The notes under the pieces: generated by a model
The model's input: the letters and a program-made list of their open reading frames with translations, nothing else
The model's database searches: none
What the model was told of the DNA's origin: nothing
NCBI RefSeq assembly: GCF_000275845.1
Contig: NW_006766896.1
Span: 277,062-315,420, forward strand
From: Dichomitus squalens LYAD-421 SS1
Lineage: Eukaryota > Basidiomycota > Agaricomycetes > Polyporales > Polyporaceae
DNA length: 38,359 nucleotides
Direction of reading: 5' to 3'
Made by a program: the position numbers and the translations under genes
Part shown: one piece after another, positions 23,288 through 33,475 of the stretch
Numbering within the stretch: the first letter of the stretch is position 1
Layout of the letters: the number at the start of each line of letters is the position of its first letter

Positions 23288-23359
23288 TGGACAATCAGAG
23301 GATTGAACTCTGGACCTCACGCATGCGAAGCGTGCGCGCTACCACTGTGCCAAATGCCC
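23288..23359 (-). tRNA. tRNA-Ala, anticodon CGC
   Basis: The minus strand folds as a 72-nt cloverleaf. The acceptor stem is GGGCATT with ATTGTCC and includes G3-U70, the main identity element for alanyl-tRNA synthetase. The anticodon stem CACGC/GCGTG closes the loop TTCGCAT, giving anticodon CGC, which reads GCG. The T-arm CAGAG-TTCAATC-CTCTG is perfect. There is no intron, and CCA is not encoded, as expected for a nuclear gene. One acceptor pair (positions 6-67) is a T-T mismatch. The gene lies 77 bp past the esterase stop codon. Confidence 0.93.
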
Positions 23360-24705
23360 GATATCCCCGAGCGAGCATCCAACAGAATCGGCTCACATCC
23401 ATTGATCACGGTCACATGCCAGACGCGACACGCTCCGAGTCTTCGGCTGCGACGCGTCGCAGGGCTATTTGTATAATAAGTAAGAGACGACGATGAAAGG
23501 AGGCAGGCCCAGTTCATGAGAGCCCTGATACCTCCTCTCTTCCTACCACCATCTCCTAGGTCCTCCACGCCCGCCCCTAACTAGACGAGATAGACCTCCA
23601 AACTGACTTGCTAGACAGGCTGTACAACAAGGTTGATGTCAGATACAAGCTATAGCAGGCTCACATTTTGTGCGTAAGTCAACATCTGAGATACATGTGA
23701 GTTTGTTTACCATGTCTGACCAGCGCATATAGCCTGCATACAGATCGAAATGCGCATTGTGGGCCCAACCCAATCGACCTGGTCGCCAATACTTGACCGA
23801 CCGTGCGCCCGGGCCGATATCCCACTCAAAGCCCCGCCATAGGGTGCATATATCCACCTCAGTGAGCGAACATGACATACGGGGATATCCACTGTCCTCT
23901 AGCCACGAGAGACCCAGATATGGCCAGCGCAGCTCAAGAACCGCATTATGGAGATATTGTCGGCCATTCACCTCGGATGATACTGAAGTACGTTCGTACA
24001 ACTCGCCGCAGTCTCTTGTGGACGCCACCCAAAACTATGTCAGGTGCGAAGCTCGAGGGTTCAACACGGCGGACGACATTGATCGTCCACGGTCTAGCAG
24101 CGTATGCTGTGGCACGCACCAAGCTAAATGAGCACATCTGTGGAAGACTGAGAACCCACTCATAATCATCTCCAAGCTGTGTAAGGATACTGTTATGACT
24201 GCAGAGGATATTGAATACGCCCTTCCCCGCCAGAGTTTCCGCAGTGACAGTTTGCGTATACGTACCCTACATGCCGCCGGCACTCCCAAAAAAGGAAAGA
24301 CGCGGGGGAGCGTTCGAATCTGGTTAGATGCGCTCACCCCCACAATCTTTCCTCGCTGCGCGTGTGGCCGTTCGACAAGCGCGTCGGCATAAAAGCCCCT
24401 GTGTCCCCGCTGCCGCTGAGCTCCCCCCATTCTACTGACTTAAAGCTCCCAACTATTCTCTTCCTCTCCAAGTCCAGCACACTGCCTACTAAGGCTAGAC
24501 GCGCACCGTAGGTACCGGATCCACGGACAGCTCTTTCCCCGTGACGCACCTAAACACGTTGACCGGTGGAGGAACCAACAAGCGGAGTATGAAGTCGTCC
24601 TCGCGACTGCGTGAGTGACCGCATCCCTCTCGTCCTCACCCTCTCCATACCCCTCTCTCTCTCGCGACCCCTTCTCGTCCACCGTCGCTCATTGTACTCT
24701 ATCTC
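23360..24705. other. Intergenic region upstream of acyl-CoA synthetase
   Basis: A 129-codon open frame at 23639-24028 (-) has no motif I know and is probably chance. GGCATAAAAGC near 24384-24394 is a plausible TATA box. A strong donor GTGAGT at 24611 and an acceptor at 24717 could form an intron that links ATG 24589 in phase to the synthetase frame, which would replace the assumed start. Nothing else is recognised. Confidence 0.5.
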
Positions 24706-27092
24706 ATGTCGACAGCCACGAAAAACAACATCTTTGGCTACCCCGGCTCCGCCGAGCTCGGGGAGAAGGTCGACGGCCAAACGCGTGTCCGGCGCCTCGC
24801 GCTGACGAAGGACAAGCTCGTCACCCAGCCTCTCGACGGCATCGAGACCGTGCCCGACATACTCGACTATGCTGCGCGCACGCACGGCACGAAGGACTCG
24901 TTCGGCTGGCGCGACATCGTCGCCGTCCACGAGGAGAAGAAGGATGTGAAGAAGGTCGTCGGCGGCAAGGAGGTCACAGAGACCAAGACGTGGAAGTACT
25001 TCGAGCTGAGCGACTACAAGTACCTCAGTTTCGTCCAGGTCAAGGAGGCCGCGTTGGAGGTCGCTGGAGGGCTGCTCAAGCTGGACGTGAAGAAGACGGA
25101 CGTCTTCAACATCTACGCCGCTACTGGGTAAGTCTCCTGATTCGTCCGCTTTCGGCCGCCGTTCACCCTAGGATCCGCGTGTCCGTCTCTCGCATTCAGC
25201 CCAAACTGGCAACTCATTTCATTTGGCAATCAATTCATTGGTACCGCCATTGCCACCGCATACGACACCCTCGGCGAGTCTGGCCTGCAGCACTCGTTGA
25301 ACGAGCCGGAGTGCATCGGCATCTTCACGAATGCCGAACTTCTCCCGGTCGTGGCGAACGTAGCCGGGGACGTCCCCTCCCTCCGGCTTGTGATCTACGA
25401 CGGCGAGCCGAAGCAAGAGCTCCTCGACAGGATCAAGGCCGCGCGCGAGAACATGCTGGTGCTGTCTATTGACGAAGTGCGGAAGCTCGGCAAGGGCACC
25501 ACGCCGGAGCAGCTCAAGGAGCGGCGCCCGATCTCGAGCGACACGTCGTGCATCATGTACACGAGCGGAACGACGGGCCCGCCGAAGGGCGTCGTCATCT
25601 CGCACAGCAACCTGGTGGCGTCGGTCGGGGCGGTGCGCCAGCTGCTCGGCCACCACCTGCGGTCGGAGGACAGGTACATCGCGTACCTGCCGCTGTCGCA
25701 TATCCTCGAGTTCGTCGTCGAGCTGGGCCTGTTCTTCGTGGGGATGACGTTTGGGTACGGGCGCGTGAAAACGCTCACGGACGCGTCGGTGCGCAACTGC
25801 CTGGGCGACATCCGCGCGTTCAGGCCGTCGATCATGACGGGCGTGCCCGCGGTATGGGAGATGATCCGCAAGGGCATCGTGGCAAAGATCAACACGGGCG
25901 GGACGTTGCGCAAGAGCGTGTTCAACGGCGCGTACTCCGTCAAGAAGGCGGGCGTCCCCGGGCTCAGCCAGCTCGCCGACTCTGCTGTGTTCAGCCAGGT
26001 CAAGGCTGCGACCGGCGGCAACCTCCGCCTCGCCCTTTCTGGCGGCGCCGCGCTCAGTGCCGAGACACAGGAGTTCTTGTCGGTTGCTGTCGTGACGGTC
26101 CTCCAGGGTAGGTACCCCGACTCGAGGTGACCCGTTAGAGCGCGCTAACTGACGAGTACAGGCTACGGTATGACCGAGTCGTGCGGCATGTGCGCTGTCA
26201 TGCCGCCTGAGTTCATGCGATACAACGCCGTCGGTCTCCCCATGCCTTCGATTGAGATCAAGCTGCTCGACGTGCCCGAGGCGGGCTATAAGTCGACGGA
26301 CAACCCACCGCGGGGCGAGGTCTGCATCCGCGGACCGTCGGTCACCAAGGGCTACTACAAGCGCGATGACCTGAACAACGACGAGACCATCTTCACCAAG
26401 GATGGCTGGCTTCGTACGGGGGACGTGGGTCAATGGAACCCGGACGGCACGCTCAGCCTCGTCGACCGGTAAGTCCTGTCCGGGCGAGTCGTGTGCTGCT
26501 CTGCGGCTCCGGCACGCGCCCGGTCCGTCATGATATATTACGCGCCGCCGCTGACGTATCGCCCCCATTTACCCCAACCCCACAGAATCAAGAACCTTGT
26601 TAAGCTCCAGGGCGGGGAGGTCCGTATCCGTCATCTTGTCCCTCGTTCCGGTCCGATCCGGTCAGCCGTGACTAACGCACACTGACGCAGTACATCGCGC
26701 TCGAGCGCCTGGAGTCGATCTACAAGTCGTGCAACCTCGTCTCGAACATCTGCGTGCACGCGAACTCGAACGCGAAGCAGCCGATGGCGATCATCATTCC
26801 GAACCACGTGCACCTACGCCAGGTGCTCGCGAGCAAGACGGATGTCGACCCGGAGAAGCCGCTGCCCGACCTCTGCCACGACCGCGCGGTCGCGGACCTG
26901 TTCCTCAAGGAGCTCAACGCGCAGGGTAAGAAGAACGGCTTCAAGCCGATGGAGCTTCTCCAGGCCGTCGTGCTCACGCCCGAGGAGTGGACGCCGGAGA
27001 GCGGCCTGGTGACGGCGGCGCAGAAGGTACAGCGGAAGAAGGTCGCGGACGCTTTCGAGAAGGAGATCAAGGAGGTGTACAAGTTTGACTAG
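24706..27092 (+). CDS. Long-chain fatty acid CoA ligase
   Basis: Five exons (24706-25127, 25200-26107, 26162-26468, 26586-26619, 26691-27092) total 2073 nt, 690 residues, a normal length for eukaryotic long-chain acyl-CoA synthetases. It forms acyl-CoA from fatty acid, ATP and CoA through an acyl-AMP. The P-loop-like AMP-binding motif is [18 protein letters not shown], followed by YLPLSHILE. Then come GYGMTESCG (adenine/acyl site), [18 protein letters not shown] (ribose-binding Asp and hinge) and [19 protein letters not shown] (C-terminal domain). The end YKFD is not a PTS1 signal, and no obvious transmembrane anchor is seen. It could be cytosolic, ER- or lipid-body-associated. The start at 24706 is the simplest choice; an extra 5' exon from 24589 is possible. 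Its product is the substrate class of the acyl-CoA oxidase also in this window. Confidence 0.93.
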
Positions 27093-27567
27093 AGGCCCGA
27101 GGCCCTAGGCTACCGCCGCTGATAGACCCATGGTGTCTCGTATCTGATCCTGGACGGCGACATTTGCTGTTTGCCCCACGTTGTTTGCTGTTCTTGGCTC
27201 CCTCCGCATTAGTTGTATTGTACGTATCGGGCGGCTGTACCATAATATACCTGCATATTTCTGTTTCCTGTTCTATTTCTTTCGGCCATCGTTCTATCGG
27301 CTTACGAGCTCTTTTGGCTGTGATTGCGTGGGATGGGATTCATGGACTCGTCGGATCATTAATGATCCCAGTTCATTGTCGATGAATGAAGGTGATCGAG
27401 GGCAGTAGGAGCCGCGTCGCGGAGGATTGGGTAATACGATATACTGGCTGTGCGCGTTGGAATCGGGCGTAATCTACATACAATATAGGAGTCTGCTATC
27501 ACTGGACGAATCCGATACCAAGATGGCTTTCACCAACTATGCCGACGAAGTGGAACAAATCAGTGGG
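27093..27567. other. Convergent 3' intergenic segment
   Basis: This 475 bp segment lies between the stop codons of the acyl-CoA synthetase (+) and the first DUF6533-type gene (-), so it should carry both 3' UTRs. Short open frames are present but unsupported. AT-rich stretches near 27235-27290 and 27440-27490 may hold polyadenylation signals. Confidence 0.5.
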
Positions 27568-29290
27568 CTAGACTCTTTGTAACTCGGCCAATTCAGTCTC
27601 TGCACCGTCTTGGAACATATCATCGTCGTTGCTAGAACGTGCGAAGTAATCCTCTGACGCAAGTGAAGTCCCACTGGCAAGGGATCCAACGACGCGTTCG
27701 AATACAAGAGAGCTATTGAGGGAGAGCGATAGAGCTTGTGAGGATGGTATGGAGCCAACGGACCGGAGACTCGCTGCCTGCAGGTGTAAGAGAAAGCGGG
27801 AGACGAGTATGGCGGAGAGGCTAGGTTATGGCGTTGGGAATTGGAGCACATACGGCTGTAGGTCAGTATACCACTAGCGGGGACAGTAGAGGTGCACGTA
27901 CGGGATTGAGAATGCAGTTATCCCGCTTGCGAATCTCAATGCAAATATAGCTAGCTGCTCAGCGTTAGTGATTTGCTGTTGACGATAGCCAGTTCAACTT
28001 CACCGAGAGTAACGTGAATGTCAGATGAAGCGAGTTCAGTATGGCGAGGGCCCTGATGCAAGCTCTCAGTGAGTCCACAACGCTCGCCGATGTCATGCAA
28101 CTTACAGGAAGTAGGCCGTTCCTGAGTGGAAATTCATCAACATCACTGAGCGAGGAAAGTGTACAAGCTTGCGCTCACCATACACCAAAAACACACTAGA
28201 AATCGAGCCTTTGAGCACACCTGCATGGCGTGCGACACGTCCTGCTTGGTACAGTGTAAACCATGTCGCCCAAATGGCAAGACAGTCTGCTGCAATCAGG
28301 CATGTACGGGATGCAATGGTCACTAGCACGATGGCCTGAGCAGTGTATGAGATCTACAATGAGGCTGAACCTACATCTAGAATCAACAAACTGCTTCAGC
28401 GGAGGCTTTCGATCGGTGAGACAGATGCGACAGACTTTTTTCCGAGGTCCACAGGTGTTGGCTCTATTGACAGACATCCATAAGGCGCGACATTTTGTCC
28501 TGTCATACCGAACCGGAAGTGTACCTGCCAGCCAAGGTGTAAGTGTGAGAGGATGACAAGAGAGCTGCCGAGGGATGGCCTTACGAAGTTTACTCCAGCA
28601 GGCACCATAGCCAGGAGGAAAGTAATTGAACATAGAAGGAGACTCCTGCGCAGCGCATACACACGTACGGCCGTGAACACTGGAAGAGTTAACAATCAGA
28701 CCGCTTCGATTAGCATGAGGCGCACAACACTTGCCTGCCAAGATTAGAGAAAGCAACACTCCCACAGCAAAGGCGCCTTTTACGGAGCGATCACAACTAT
28801 ATACACATTCCCAGTTCTGAGGCTCTCTCTGGGGGGACATTGTTTGATTCGGCTCACCTCTGTAGAGTCGAAAGGTCAGTCAGTTGAGCAAAATAAGAGT
28901 TATAAGCCCGACCTGATCTGATATATGCAGGTAGGTTCCGAGATCCCATACTAGGTAGAGCATAGTCATGTACTTGTTCAGCCAGAATAGAAGGGCAGCG
29001 CCCGTGGCCCTTCGTCCCCAGAAGCACCTTACTTCATCCCCAGTTGTGATGACCGCGTCGTAGATGAAGAGAACTGTGACGATGTAAGTGAGCGATCAAA
29101 CGTTCGGACTGCCACGAGACGGGCTACAATCAAGTCCTAATACCTCCTCCGGCCACGTCGCAGTACGATCCGATTAGGCTAAAGCGCAAGACAATGTTCA
29201 GTGCCTACACTTTCAAGATGGGGCATGTTGGCACAAGACGTACTAGCTAGCAAATTCGGAATCTATTCGGCTCTCTGGCGAGGAAGACAT
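27568..29290 (-). CDS. DUF6533-type multi-pass membrane protein, copy A
   Basis: A 13-exon model totals 1035 nt (344 residues): 29244-29290, 29144-29178, 28913-29073, 28858-28859, 28735-28796, 28585-28679, 28436-28524, 28375-28390, 28179-28335, 28106-28121, 28004-28052, 27902-27954, 27568-27820. The N-terminus carries the DUF6533 pattern: YDAVITTGDEVRCFWGRR, then LLFWLNKYMTMLYLVWDLG. Hydrophobic segments follow (FAVGVLLSLILA, LLLCSITFLLAMVPAG, TIASRTCLIAADCLAIWA, LSAILVSRFLLHLQ), with an acidic C-terminal tail (SSNDDDMFQDGAETE). The family is common in mushroom-forming fungi and its function is unknown. The model needs a 2-nt exon and uses one GC-AG intron (donor GCAAGT at 28734). The intron at 28336-28374 is only 39 nt. 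Copy B shares exon sizes and phases. Confidence 0.78.
28858..28859 (-). other. Putative 2-nt micro-exon (AG) in copy A
   Basis: The upstream exon ends in phase 0 (HISDQ), and the next exon needs two extra bases before its first T to read SCDRSVKG. The sequence CTACAG-AG-GTGAGC supplies an acceptor, two bases and a strong donor. The flanking introns would be 53 and 61 nt, normal here. A single longer intron using the acceptor CCCCCCAG is a possible alternative in this copy; it would add REPQNWECVY. Confidence 0.5.
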
Positions 29291-31766
29291 GCCGAATGGG
29301 CAGCTCAAATTGAGGCAGAATCTGTAGGGTAGATGTAGTCCGCGACGAGCTGGGGAGGATTCGCATTTGAACACGCTTCCTTAAACCCGAAACAGAGAGC
29401 TACCTCATCAGGTTGAAATCACGCTAGTATGCTTCGCGAACAGATGCCTTCTCACCGTTCGTAGCGGTTCGGAGTCACCTGAACATTGAGTGGCTTTCAT
29501 ACGTCAGTTGTACTGATTACTTCCGAGTAGTCTACGACTTAGATCGACGACAGCGGCAGTAGACACAGCCGCCGATTCTACCCGCATACCCACCGCACCA
29601 TTGAATGAAAATACCCCAATCTCCTAGTCGTCGTACTATGCCGCAAGCAACAGCTGTACGAGTCGTATCAGTGGATCCGACTCTCCATTTGGTTCCCCTT
29701 GTGTTCGTCTCGGAAGATGGATATCGGGCAAGTGTGAGAGGGTTCATCTTCCACACAGCCAAGTGCACTATCGCTGGCACAGAGATAACGTCGGCTTCTA
29801 TCGGTGCCAGAGGGGATGAGAGCATCAAACATAGCCAGCGAGCGTGCTTCTTCTGGGCTAGCGTCACGGGGGCTGTGGGGAGTGATGCGATGTGAGGACG
29901 CAACCTCTGAAGATCTGAGGGAATGTCGCACAGCAACTATATGATTGGCATTTAATCTTGGAAGTGGAGTTGCGTTTTGAGGAGAGATCCGGGTACCACA
30001 AAGGGAGATCGCAGAAGCCCGTGCAGACGGAAGCAGGCGGGATGACGGCACAGGTTCCACGGTCTGTGATCGCAAGACAGCGTAGGGCGCTAGCGAGCAG
30101 GCTCACGGGTGAGATGAGATTGAGGTGAGGCTTGAGACTGATCTAAACCGATGTATATGTCAACACGATACAGAGGTCAGAAGATGCAGAGGTATGAGTC
30201 ACGTCGAACGATCAGGGAAACTGTAATAATGTTTGAGAGACGAGAGGCAACGGAGAAGCAGCGTTATCGTTCGCCGGGATTTCTACTCGTTTGCCTTCGC
30301 GACAGACTCCAAGGATGTCCGGCTCCGGTGGGAGCCACCATTCAGGGCACGGGGCGACGATCCCGAAGTGGCTTGATATGATTTCGGATGAAAGGAGACC
30401 AAAGAAGCGCACCTCCTGCTATTAGTTATCACACACTGACCGCCATCTATCCAGTGTACGCAGCTTGGTACGATCCCTATCAGCACGAATCCGCCACGAT
30501 ACCTGTAGATGACGACTTACTTACATTGTCCTGTCCTCACTGTCGCATGAGCTGCCCGACGATCATCTACAAGTGGTTCATCTGCGTGCCGATTTGCGAA
30601 CGGGTACCTGCCGTCCCTCCTGCCTTCGGCGCCTTCGTGTTCATCGTCGTATACGCAACTGTGTTCTGGGTAGATTGGGCCGACGCGAAGGTGAATGGAA
30701 AAGTTTGAGACACAGCTCACGCTCCTCCTTGGCCTTCGGCGAGCTCTTCTGAGGGCGAGACACAGCTGCTCAATGAGCCGCTCCCTATCTACTGAATAGC
30801 AGCTCGGGTGCAGGCATGAGCTTGTCCTATCGTCTAATGCTGCGCGACGCGGGTATCCGCGAAGCCTCTTTGGGGCTTTACGATAGCACAATATTTGAAC
30901 GTGGACTCGCTGGAAGATGGTCGCTACGACATGAGGTGGAAGAATCTCTTGTCGTACTTGCTTCTGTTCACCAGCTGTGGCGCGACTGGCATCATCGGGA
31001 GCGGCTTCGAACTGGGACTCGCCTGAGACATCCTACGCGTGCGTAGGCTGGTGCAATGAGCAGAATGGCGCTGCTCGCAATGAAAATTCCGCAGCGTAGG
31101 TCTAACAGAGGAAAAACGGATAGAAGCAAGGACAAAGGGAGTTGCAATCAACGTCAACGACGCGCTCTCCACAACAACAAAGCAGTATCGTACTCACAAT
31201 CTCGACCGTCCTCCCGGGCGTCATGGCACCTGCTTCTGTATTCTCGTCGTACTTCTTGTCTGCTAGTTCCATCGGGCAATCTCTAAGCCCCTTTCCTGAT
31301 TTTCCACTTTGCCATTGCCGTTTGCTGATTTAATTGTCGGGTGCGACGGACTCGATGGACGCATGCTTCTCATGGGACAGAATCAGGTGAGATCACAGCT
31401 CAGGTTCACGAGATCAAGAAGATAGTGGTAAAATGAGAAGGTCTAGGTAACATGTCGGATGGGAGGCAGCTGTGGTGGCCAATTGCCATGGAGAGAGTTT
31501 AGGCGCCCTTCGAGCGCCGCTGGTCATAAAGCGCTGATGGAGGTGCGGCACCGGTATTTGATGGCATACAATCCCTCTCAACCCTTCGCCTCTCAAGGGC
31601 TTGCAGTATGTGTAGTCAGTATACGGTCTGATAAATACAAGGTATACTACATCAACTAGCACTCAGCAAACAACGCTCTCTACATGTCTGTCCGAATAGT
31701 GTGGCCGATATCCTCGTGCATCCCCAGCGGTCATCCAGTGTTGGATTACTCCATCAAGGTATAAGC
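29291..31766. other. Region between the two membrane-protein paralogs, no gene recognised
   Basis: About 2.5 kb. I searched the minus strand for a third copy (WLNKYMT, RVYAL, SRFLLH) and found none. A minus-strand frame stays open from about 31030 to 30517 and is Arg-rich and motif-free. A possible minus-strand first exon starts MELADKKYDENTEAG near 31278 with a GTGAGT donor, but I cannot join it to a convincing downstream exon. A degenerate gene is possible. Confidence 0.4.
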
Positions 31767-33475
31767 CTACTCGGCTCCTGCATCATTCATCATGTTGTCG
31801 TCCGTGCTCAGGCCGCCGTCCTGATTGAGATAATAATTTGCCGAGATCGATGCTCCAAGTGATCCAACAACTCGCTCGTAAATCAAGGAGTTCGCGGGAT
31901 GCATATATGTGAATTGTAGAGAGGATGTGGAGCCGACGGCTCGTAGACTCGCAGATTGAATGTGTAAGAGGAAGCGCGAGACAAGGGTTGCGGATAAGCT
32001 GGATAAACGGAGGTCCACGCCATGTGACAGAGTCAGGAGGAGACCTAATAGATGAATTCAGAGCCACACGTACGGGACTGTGAAGGTAGTTATCACGCTT
32101 GTGGGTTGCAATACGGTTATATCCAACTGTGGCTTTTAGTCAGCAAGGGCATATGATTCAAATGCGAAGCATGGGTTCCACCGGAAGCAGAGAGAAAGCC
32201 AGATGCAGAGCGTTAAGCACTGCAAGCATACTAAACGAGCTTGTAGTAAGCTACAGCACACTTCGGAACAGGGGGACTCACACGAAATAGACGGTCCCTG
32301 AGTTATTGATTATAAGTTTCGCTCGAAGTGACTAGCACCTCAAATTGGACCCTCACCATCGATCAAGAGAACGCTAGCTAAAGAGCTTTTCAGCACGTGG
32401 ATATGGCGGATGGCATACGGTTGTGCCAGTGTAAACCATGTTACTCCAATCACAACGATGTCTGCGGCTATGAGGCATGATCGGGATATAATCGTCACTA
32501 ACACGATCTATCAGAAAGGGTATGAGTCGACTGAGACATGCAACCTACACCTGGAACACATCAGATACTCGATAGGGAAGAATTTCGACTGACATGAAGT
32601 AGGGGAGGCTCACTTCTTCGAGAATTCTAAGGATTCATCATCGATCTGGGTGCATCCAATAGGATCGATGTTCTTTCCCGTCAGTCCAAAAAAATAGTCG
32701 GCCTGACAACGCATCAGTGGACACATTACAGGTGAATGTGGCCTGGTACGATCTCACGAAGTTGACTCCGACGGGCACTAAAGACAAAGCAATAGTCATA
32801 AGACACAGAGGCAAGCTTCTCTGTAGTGCATAGACTCGTATCCCTGTGAAAGCTAGGAAGACAGAATTCTGAAAAAGTGCTTCTAGCTGAATCATGAGCG
32901 ATGGAATTCTCACCAGCCAGAATCACGAGAAGCAAGTATTCTGTAGCAGCATCCCCCTTCACTGAGAGAGCACAGCTACCAACATGGACGGTTTTAGCAC
33001 AGCTGAAGAATTTCCTTGTGAGGTAAATTCACCTCTAGTAAATCAGCAAGACCAATCAGTATAGGCTAATGGTGGGCTAGAGGGAGCTCGTTACCTCATC
33101 TGATATGTTCAATCCACTCGCGAGGTCCCAGACTAAGCAAAGTGTGGTCATATACTTGTTCAGCCAGAACAGGATGGTTGCTCCAGCAACTTTCCGCCCC
33201 CAGAAACATCGCACTTCTTCTCCAGTCGTGATTAGTGAGTCGTACAGAAAAATGACTGTAGTGCAGACAAGTTAGCGATCTGATACCTAGGTTACTGCGA
33301 GGGCTTATGACTGTGGTCGAGCTACCTGCTCCGGCAGTAGTGCAATAATTTCCGCTTGCCCTACCATATAAGAGGATCGTTAGAATCCAAATTTCCAACT
33401 CGGTCGGACATAAAGATTCATACATACAGGCGTGCCATCTCAACAACGAGCTTCCCCCTCTGTACTAAGGAAGCC
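31767..33475 (-). CDS. DUF6533-type multi-pass membrane protein, copy B
   Basis: Paralog of copy A in the same orientation. Supported exons: 33426-33475, 33326-33360, 33095-33255, 33033-33034 (putative 2-nt exon), 32914-32975, 32758-32852, 32614-32702. After these come an exon starting ATCGTGTTAGTG near 32495 and further exons down to the stop at 31767. Exons of 35, 161, 62, 95 and 89 nt match copy A exactly. Motifs are YDSLITTGEEVRCFWGRK, LFWLNKYMTTLCLVWDL, TGIRVYALQRSLPLC, TWFTLAQPYAIRH and LSATLVSRFLLHIQ, with the tail NNMMNDAGAE-like (acidic). The junction near 32500-32614 is unresolved: I find no splice pair that keeps frame with normal intron size where copy A has a 16-nt exon. Copy B may therefore be mildly damaged or use unusual splicing there. 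Function unknown. Confidence 0.72.
33033..33034 (-). other. Putative 2-nt micro-exon (AG) in copy B
   Basis: TTTACTAG-AG-GTGAAT stands at the same point of the coding sequence as in copy A, between ISDE and SCALSVKG. Every acceptor downstream of the ISDE donor that I can find gives the wrong phase unless these two bases are included. The flanking introns would be 60 and 57 nt. Confidence 0.55.

Noticed and set aside
23285..23476. Small plus-strand open frame past the esterase
   Set aside because: It is antisense to tRNA-Ala and has no coding features.
23639..24028. 129-codon minus-strand open frame as a gene
   Set aside because: No motif, signal peptide or splice partner, and it lies in a promoter region upstream of the acyl-CoA synthetase.
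25219..26568. Long minus-strand open frame (449 codons)
   Set aside because: It is antisense to the acyl-CoA synthetase exons, which carry all family motifs. Its Arg/His/Val-rich composition is typical of antisense GC-rich coding sequence.
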